9,554 nucleotides of DNA, from the NCBI GenBank assembly GCA_002309055.1, contig DBWO01000014.1:17132-26685 (forward strand), in the 5' to 3' direction. Positions 4,651-9,554 of this stretch are shown one piece after another. Position 1 is the stretch's first letter. The number at the start of each line of letters is the position of its first letter. Below the pieces are notes generated by a model. That model did no database searches. It was given only the letters and a program-made list of their open reading frames with translations, and was not told the DNA's origin. The DNA comes from Ruminococcaceae bacterium UBA1236 (lineage in GTDB: Bacteria; Bacillota; Clostridia; Oscillospirales; Acutalibacteraceae). Made by a program: the position numbers and the translations under genes.

Positions 4651-7600
4651 TTATTTTTCTTCCTCTGCGGAGGCGTTTTCGGCGCTTTCGTCCGCGGTTT
4701 CGGCTGCGGATTCGTCCGCGGCGACATCTTCCGGTTCGTTTTCAGACTCGCAGGATGGGTCTGATCCGGGCTCCTCTTCGGGGCCGGATCCGGCTTCTTC
4801 CTCAGCGGATTCCTCCCCTGCTCCGGGCTCTTCATCCTGCCCGGATTCTTCCGCGGTTTCTTCCGAAGGCTCATCTTCCGGAGCGTCTGAGGATTCCGCG
4901 GGCTCGCCGGGAGCTTCCGCATTTTCCCCCGCTTCGGCGGTTTCTTCACCGGTTTCCCCGGCAGAGTCTTCGGGCGCGCTTGCGGAGGGATAACCCTCCT
5001 CGACCATCGACTCAAACAGTTCCATATCAACAGGTGAGAGTTCATCGGGCAGCTGAGCCATCATACGCTGTCTCGCGTCCTCTTCCTCTCTCTGCTGTTT
5101 TTCAATTTCGTATTTCTCCTGAGCCAGGCGGCACTTTTCTTCAAATCTCTTTTCGCGGCCCGGTCTTGTCACGCGGAATATTACCGCCGCGGCAAGCAGC
5201 AGAAGCAGTGTTCCGAGTGAAACGGCCGCGCCGAGCAGAAGGCCGTTCTGTTTGAATGAGAATTCAACCGTGTGCTCGCCTGCGGGCAGATCGAAGCAGA
5301 GATAGGCGTCCTCAAGCGCGAATACTTTATCGCCCGTGAGAACCTCGCCGTCAAGCTTTACGGTCCAGCCCTTGTCATAGGGGATTGAAGTAAACATAAC
5401 GCAGTCATCATCCGCGTTTACGGTGCCTTTTATGTATGTGTCGTCAAAAGTTTCAACGTTCATCTGGCCCTTCTGAAGGGCGGCGTAGCCCTTGTCAAGC
5501 ACGCTGTCGTCAACGTAGTAGGGATAGAAATTCATATTGCAGTTAAAGCTGTCATCCTTGGGTGTGATGAGCACCTCAACCGTTTCGCCGGGATTGATAA
5601 TGCCGAGGTCATAGATGTAGGGCTCGTCCGTATTCTGGGCAACGCTTCTGTCGTCCTCCCAGAAAATCGAGATATCATCAAAGTCGTTTGAGTCAACAAA
5701 CAGGTAGCAGTGTCTCCTCTGCTCAACGGTGAGCACGATGGTCATATCCGCGTCGCCGGCGGCAGTCTTTGAGAAGTAGATGTCGCCCGTTTCAAAGCCC
5801 GTGTCAATCTCGTTGATATTGAAATATCTCACATCCGAAACGGTCATCTTGCCGAATATATCGTCAACTCCCGTCGCGAATTTGAACCATTCGCCCTGTG
5901 TGAGGAACGGGTTTGTGTAGGCGGAATACCAGTCCTTTATGTCGTTATTGACGGCAAAAGCGATGGGCAGCCAGTATTCATTCTTATAAGCCGTGAATTT
6001 GCCCGACTCCGCGACGTTTGTGTAGTAGTCATCCTCAACCTCGATATTATCGTCGTTGTCAACGATATATCTCAGCGAGTTCATCATATTGTAAATGGGA
6101 GTCTGCAGATAGTAGGTGTAGCTGTTTATGTAGTTGCCGTAAACGCCGAGGTTGCTCTGCATATTCGCCATCTTCTCATACGCCATGGATGTGAAGGTGG
6201 AAACGCCGTTGTAGCCGTACCAGGCGGGGTCCATTCTCGCCCTGTTGTAGGTGAGCTCCATCCTGTAGAATTCATCCGATTCCCTCTCGTCGAGCTCCGC
6301 CTTGAGAGTTCTGAATTCGGGGTAGTCCGAGGCGTAGCTGCTCTTGGTCTGCGACATACTGTATCTGTCGGTATTCGAGCAGGCGATTTCCGCGATGACC
6401 GCGCAAAGCAGAATGACCGCGACCGCGGATTTCTGCTTGTTCTCATCTTTGAGCATATAGAGAATGAGACAATAGGTCACAACGAATATCACCGAGAGAA
6501 GCACGGTGATGTCCTGCACGTTTTTCGAACCGATTTCCTGCACGAGGATAATCATGAATGTAACGGCGACACCTACGCCGAGTATCTGCCGCCCGGAGTA
6601 TTCCGAAAGATTGGTAAACGCCCTGTATGCGAGCACGAGCAGCAGGAAGCAGTACATGAACGAGAAGCGGTAAGGCAGGTCGTTCGGGAAATGGAAGCCG
6701 TGCCACACATAGTTGAGCATATTGATGTTGAAGCTGAAATAGATGAGACCGAGCGTGAATATGCTTGCGATTTTCTCCTTGAGCGATACCCTCTTTGAGA
6801 AAATGTAGAGAGGAACAAGCACAAGCGTTGCCATGCCGCAGTAAACGTTGGGCAGCACATCGTCGCCGCTCGACCTGATTGTCGGGTCAACGGAGGCGAG
6901 ATGATTCGCGAGGAAATCAAATACGGAGAAATAAACCCTGTAATTCTGCGGGAATGTGCCCGAAGTAGCCGAGCACGAGCGCAGAATGCTGTAAACGGGT
7001 ATAAGGGCAAAAGCCACGAGGCAGCCGGCGGCAATTGAGCCGATTGCGAATGTGACGCCGCTTCTCAGAAGCACGCTGCCCTTGATTTTGTCCGCGAGCG
7101 AATATTTCTTCTCGCCGGCGTAGTCAAGCGAATAGGTTGTGTTTTCGGCAAGCTCGCCGATATCCTTGTTTGAAATATAGTAAATTATGAAATATATGAC
7201 CGAGAATATGCAGGTCATATAGCCCATATAATAGTTTGAAAGCAGTGTGAGAGCGAGGAAAATAATGTACACCGCGGGGCGGCGCTTATTGATAATCTTC
7301 TCTATTCCGTAGACAACGAGGGGGAAATACACCATCGCGTCAATCCACATTACATTCCAGTAATATGCCACAAAGTAGCCGCACATCGCGTAAAGCACGC
7401 CGAATGCCGCGGTTGTGAAATCGTGCCTGCCCTTGCTCTTTCTGAGATAGAGGGTGAAAGCGCCCGCGGCGAGCGCCGCCTTGAGCAGTATCATACCCGC
7501 TATCGACTCGGGCATATTCTCGTGGCCGAGAAGCAGAATGATTATCGCGGCGGGGCTTGAAAGGTAGTTGCAGAAATTCCCCATAAACGGCGAGCCGAGA

Positions 7601-7848
7601 CCCGTGCGCCACGAATAGATGAAGCTCTCGAGATTTTTCACCCTGTCATAGAATTCCGCGAAAAGAGGGCCGTACTGATGGTAAAGGTCCATTCTGAGAA
7701 TGGTCACCTCACCGAAAGGCCACAGATTGAAGCAGAAATAAACGAGCATCATTATCGCGGCCGTGCAGATAACCGCAAGCCAGCAATAGCTGTTGTCCGC
7801 GAAAATCCTTCTGAAAACAGAAGTCTTGTTTCCGTTGTTTTTACCCAT
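4651..7848 (-). CDS. YfhO-family membrane protein (GT-C-like, probable envelope glycosylation) with acidic C-terminal tail
   Basis: The 1065-residue product resembles the YfhO family. Characterised members (B. subtilis YfhO, Listeria GtlB) transfer sugars from a lipid carrier to lipoteichoic acid outside the membrane. A first membrane helix (about 20-42) is followed by RMDLYHQYGPLFAEFYDRV, with conserved Asp54 in the first outer loop, and WRTGLGSPFMGNFCNYLSSP. About a dozen hydrophobic helices extend to about residue 492, including LLSNYYMGY (202-210) and PYRFSFMYCF (392-401). An outer soluble domain (about 493-867) ends with the family motif SIPYDKGWTVKLDGE and LPAGEHTVEFSF. A last helix (about 868-892) leads to a basic helical segment (893-930), then a tail: residues 959-1065 are about 40 percent Glu/Asp with one Lys, at the very end. 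Family members are usually about 850-900 residues, so the tail is extra. GGAGGT lies eight bases before the ATG; pncB lies 37 bp upstream. Substrate and acceptor are unknown. Confidence 0.88.
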   Translation of the reverse strand: MGKNNGNKTSVFRRIFADNSYCWLAVICTAAIMMLVYFCFNLWPFGEVTILRMDLYHQYGPLFAEFYDRVKNLESFIYSWRTGLGSPFMGNFCNYLSSPAAIIILLLGHENMPESIAGMILLKAALAAGAFTLYLRKSKGRHDFTTAAFGVLYAMCGYFVAYYWNVMWIDAMVYFPLVVYGIEKIINKRRPAVYIIFLALTLLSNYYMGYMTCIFSVIYFIIYYISNKDIGELAENTTYSLDYAGEKKYSLADKIKGSVLLRSGVTFAIGSIAAGCLVAFALIPVYSILRSCSATSGTFPQNYRVYFSVFDFLANHLASVDPTIRSSGDDVLPNVYCGMATLVLVPLYIFSKRVSLKEKIASIFTLGLIYFSFNINMLNYVWHGFHFPNDLPYRFSFMYCFLLLVLAYRAFTNLSEYSGRQILGVGVAVTFMIILVQEIGSKNVQDITVLLSVIFVVTYCLILYMLKDENKQKSAVAVILLCAVIAEIACSNTDRYSMSQTKSSYASDYPEFRTLKAELDERESDEFYRMELTYNRARMDPAWYGYNGVSTFTSMAYEKMANMQSNLGVYGNYINSYTYYLQTPIYNMMNSLRYIVDNDDNIEVEDDYYTNVAESGKFTAYKNEYWLPIAFAVNNDIKDWYSAYTNPFLTQGEWFKFATGVDDIFGKMTVSDVRYFNINEIDTGFETGDIYFSKTAAGDADMTIVLTVEQRRHCYLFVDSNDFDDISIFWEDDRSVAQNTDEPYIYDLGIINPGETVEVLITPKDDSFNCNMNFYPYYVDDSVLDKGYAALQKGQMNVETFDDTYIKGTVNADDDCVMFTSIPYDKGWTVKLDGEVLTGDKVFALEDAYLCFDLPAGEHTVEFSFKQNGLLLGAAVSLGTLLLLLAAAVIFRVTRPGREKRFEEKCRLAQEKYEIEKQQREEEDARQRMMAQLPDELSPVDMELFESMVEEGYPSASAPEDSAGETGEETAEAGENAEAPGEPAESSDAPEDEPSEETAEESGQDEEPGAGEESAEEEAGSGPEEEPGSDPSCESENEPEDVAADESAAETADESAENASAEEEK

Positions 7849-7885
7849 TAAACGGTACCTCCGGATTTATGGATTACGGCTGATG

Positions 7886-9334
7886 TCAGCCCCTGTTTTT
7901 TTCGATAAGCTCATGTTTCATATCCCAGAGCTTCTGTGAAAGGTCAACATAGTAGGTGTGCGGATACTCAAACCTGAGCACCTCGTCCCAGAGAGTGTCA
8001 ACCTGATATTTGCAGTACTCTTTGATTTCGGCGGCCGTCCTGTCCTTATAGACGCATTCGCCCTTTATGAAAACGGGCTCGAGCAGCTCCCTGCACACAA
8101 AATCGCGCACCGTCTTTTTCTTCCAGGTGTAATCGGGGTCGAAAAGCACATAGGGCTCGGACGGGTCTATTGTTTCATCCGAAAGAGCGATAAGGTCGGC
8201 AATCGCCTTGCCCGTGTCTTTTTCATAAAAACGGTAAACTCTCTTGTTGCCGGGGGTCGTGATTTTCTGCACATTTTCGCTGATTTTGATTTTCGGCACA
8301 TCCACACCGTCTATCTCAACCGCGGAGAGCTTGTAAACTCCGCCGAGCACGGGGCTCGATGAGGATGTGATGAGACGCTCGCCCACGCCGAAGGAATCAA
8401 CCTTGGCGCCCTGCAGGAGCATATCCCTGATAAGCGTTTCATCGAGCGAATTTGACGCCACAATCGGGCAGTCGGGGTAGCCGGCTTCGTCCAGCATTTT
8501 TCTCGCCTTGCGTGAAAGATAGGCGATGTCGCCCGAGTCAAATCTTATGCCTTTCGGTCTCTTGCCGAGGGGCTTGAGCACCTCGTCAAAGGTCTTTATC
8601 GCGTTCGGTACGCCGCTTTTGAGGGCGTTGTATGTGTCAACAAGCAGCGTGCAGCTGTCGGGATATTGCTTCGCGTAAGCCTTGAACGCCTCAAGCTCGC
8701 TGTCAAAAAGCTGCACCCATGAGTGCGCCATGGTGCCGAGCGCCGGAGTGCCGAAGGCCTCGTCGCTGATTGTGCAGGCCGTGCCGGCGCATCCGCCTAT
8801 GAAAGCCGCCCTCGCGCCGTAAATTGCGCCGTCACAGCCCTGTGCCCTGCGGGAGCCGAACTCCATAACGGCCCTGCCGTGCGCCGCCCTGACCACTCTG
8901 TTTGCTTTGGTGGCAATCAGGCTCTGGTGATTTATGCACAGGAGCACCATTGTTTCAATAAACTGCGCCTGGATAACAGGACCCTTCACCTTTACTATCG
9001 GTTCGCCCGGAAAAACGGGAGTGCCCTCGGGCACCGCCCACACACTGCAGGCAAACCTGAAGTTTTCAAGGTATGAAAGGAAATCCTCGTCAAATCCCCT
9101 CCCGCGCAGATACTCTATATCTTCGGGCGTGAATTCAAGATTTTTAAGATAGTTCACAAGCTGCTCGAGACCTGCGGCTATAACGAAGCCGCCGTTGTCG
9201 GGCACGGATCTGAAAAACATATCAAAACACGCGATTGTGTCTTTGTAACCGTTTGCAAAATAACCGTTTGCCATGGTTATCTCATAAAAATCGGTCAGCA
9301 TTGTAAGGTTTCTTTTGAAATCAAGAGAGCTCAT
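7886..9334 (-). CDS. pncB: Nicotinate phosphoribosyltransferase
   Basis: This cytosolic NAD-salvage enzyme joins nicotinate to PRPP, giving nicotinate mononucleotide and pyrophosphate, with ATP hydrolysis favouring the reaction. The 482-residue length fits the Firmicutes type. Motifs in order are LTMLTDFYEITMANGYF (about 10-26), EFGSRRAQG (158-166), GTMAHSWVQLF (200-210) with His204 matching the histidine phosphorylated in the family, LLVDTYN (230-236), KGIRFDSGD (261-269) and FGVGERLITS (315-324). The last has Glu where many homologues have Thr (GVGT). The C-terminal part, with Cys-containing segments at about 414-441, is typical of the longer bacterial form. AGAGGT lies nine bases before the chosen ATG. 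A good promoter lies upstream (9374-9402). It is the first gene of a probable two-gene unit with the yfhO-like gene, whose function has no obvious link to NAD. Confidence 0.95.
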   Translation of the reverse strand: MSSLDFKRNLTMLTDFYEITMANGYFANGYKDTIACFDMFFRSVPDNGGFVIAAGLEQLVNYLKNLEFTPEDIEYLRGRGFDEDFLSYLENFRFACSVWAVPEGTPVFPGEPIVKVKGPVIQAQFIETMVLLCINHQSLIATKANRVVRAAHGRAVMEFGSRRAQGCDGAIYGARAAFIGGCAGTACTISDEAFGTPALGTMAHSWVQLFDSELEAFKAYAKQYPDSCTLLVDTYNALKSGVPNAIKTFDEVLKPLGKRPKGIRFDSGDIAYLSRKARKMLDEAGYPDCPIVASNSLDETLIRDMLLQGAKVDSFGVGERLITSSSSPVLGGVYKLSAVEIDGVDVPKIKISENVQKITTPGNKRVYRFYEKDTGKAIADLIALSDETIDPSEPYVLFDPDYTWKKKTVRDFVCRELLEPVFIKGECVYKDRTAAEIKEYCKYQVDTLWDEVLRFEYPHTYYVDLSQKLWDMKHELIEKNRG

Positions 9335-9373
9335 CGCGTAAATACCTCTTTGCTCAAATTTACATTAAATTAT

Positions 9374-9402
9374 ATTATATACTTATTATAAAATCTTTTC
9401 AA
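9374..9402 (-). promoter_or_regulatory. Promoter of pncB
   Basis: Reading the minus strand, TTGAAA (9402-9397) is separated by 17 bases from a perfect TATAAT (9379-9374). The start of transcription would be near 9367, leaving a leader of about 33 bases before the pncB ATG. The surrounding DNA is strongly AT-rich. There is no room for a riboswitch between this promoter and the gene. Confidence 0.85.
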
Positions 9403-9427
9403 GACTATGCCTTTATTTTTCAAAATA

Positions 9428-9460
9428 AGTTAACAAATTGTGAACTTGAAGTTACAATTT
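9428..9460. promoter_or_regulatory. Overlapping palindromes between divergent promoters, possible operator
   Basis: Two overlapping inverted repeats share one arm. AGTT-a-ACAA-a-TTGT-g-AACT (9428-9446) is symmetric apart from one position per arm. AAATTGT-g-AACTT (9435-9447) mirrors AAGTTACAATTT (9449-9460) with a single extra base. The result is three half-sites of the form AGTT(n)ACAA in alternating orientation. They lie between the -35 boxes of the pncB promoter and the opposite promoter, where a shared regulator could bind. The regulator is unknown; an NAD-related repressor is only a guess. Confidence 0.5.
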
Positions 9461-9481
9461 AAAAAAACGTAAATTTTATAA

Positions 9482-9510
9482 TTGAAATTTTCGTTTTTAT
9501 GTGTTAAAAT
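9482..9510 (+). promoter_or_regulatory. Divergent plus-strand promoter
   Basis: TTGAAA (9482-9487), a 17-base spacer and TAAAAT (9505-9510), with TG one base before the -10 (extended -10), form a plausible sigma-A promoter pointing right. Transcription would start near 9517, shortly before the candidate start codon at 9543. In such AT-rich DNA, boxes like these can arise by chance, so confidence is moderate. Confidence 0.65.
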
Positions 9511-9542
9511 CACACTTAAATAAAGGGAAAGTAAAACTGAAA

Positions 9543-9554
9543 ATGAAAAAGGGG
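9543..9554 (+). CDS. Possible start of a plus-strand gene (only four codons visible)
   Basis: An ATG at 9543 followed by AAA AAG GGG (MKKG) runs off the right edge. It lies about 26 bases after the expected start of transcription of the plus-strand promoter at 9482-9510. A weak purine-rich site (AAAGGGAAAG, about 9523-9532) precedes it, with wider spacing than ideal. A Met-Lys-Lys beginning is common in exported proteins, but too little is present to name a function, and the real start may lie outside the window. Confidence 0.35.

Noticed and set aside
4620..5045. A 141-codon Lys/Pro/Arg-rich minus-strand frame
   Set aside because: It is the shifted frame of the acidic yfhO tail; low-complexity GC-rich DNA leaves several frames open. 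The main frame is continuous with the conserved protein.
4755..5255. A 166-codon Arg/Pro-rich plus-strand frame
   Set aside because: It is antisense to the yfhO tail and last membrane helix, with biased composition and no promoter or ribosome binding site.
7878..7891. Small palindrome GGCTGA-TG-TCAGCC over the pncB stop codon, considered as a terminator
   Set aside because: It gives only a 5-6 bp stem with a very tight loop and no U-tract on the minus strand, and yfhO follows closely, so termination here is unlikely.
9335..9554. A riboswitch upstream of pncB
   Set aside because: The promoter leaves only about 33 nt of leader before the start codon, too short for an NAD-type or other riboswitch.

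Overview
The window looks like chromosomal DNA of a Gram-positive anaerobe of the class Clostridia, probably an Oscillospiraceae/Ruminococcaceae-type gut bacterium. The reasons are the gene order rpsJ-rplC-rplD-rplW-rplB-rpsS-rplV-rpsC, strong AGGAGG-type ribosome binding sites at almost every gene, sigma-A type promoters with 17-bp spacers, a YfhO-family membrane protein and a Firmicutes-type nicotinate phosphoribosyltransferase. The genus is inferred from protein flavour only. Every confident gene lies on the minus strand, so transcription runs from high to low coordinates.

Region 1 (1-4021) is the first part of the S10 ribosomal protein operon: S10, L3, L4, L23, L2, S19, L22 and the N-terminal two thirds of S3, which runs off the left edge. 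Genes are tightly packed (4-bp overlap to 77-bp gaps). The two largest gaps, rpsJ-rplC and rplB-rplW, each hold an RNA hairpin.

Region 2 (4022-4650) is non-coding but not empty. A near-consensus extended -10 promoter (TTGACA-N17-TATACT, 4439-4467) drives the S10 operon and implies a 5' leader of about 410 nt. The leader folds on paper into a series of hairpins, including a 69-nt one with 24 base pairs. It ends with an attenuator-like hairpin plus U5 about 75 nt before rpsJ. A 39-bp near-perfect inverted repeat covers the -35 box and is probably also the terminator of the gene upstream.

Region 3 (4651-9334) is a two-gene unit, pncB then yfhO. PncB makes nicotinate mononucleotide for NAD salvage. 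The YfhO-family protein is a large GT-C-like membrane protein, probably involved in cell-envelope glycosylation. It has an unusual C-terminal tail of over 100 residues that is extremely acidic.

Region 4 (9335-9554) is an AT-rich divergent intergenic region. It has a TTGAAA-N17-TATAAT promoter for pncB, an oppositely directed TTGAAA-N17-TAAAAT promoter, and overlapping palindromes between them that could be an operator. The first codons of a possible plus-strand gene lie at the right edge. The best candidate for an undescribed system is the S10 leader with its possible attenuation switch; whether it matches an already catalogued leader family cannot be decided from the sequence alone.
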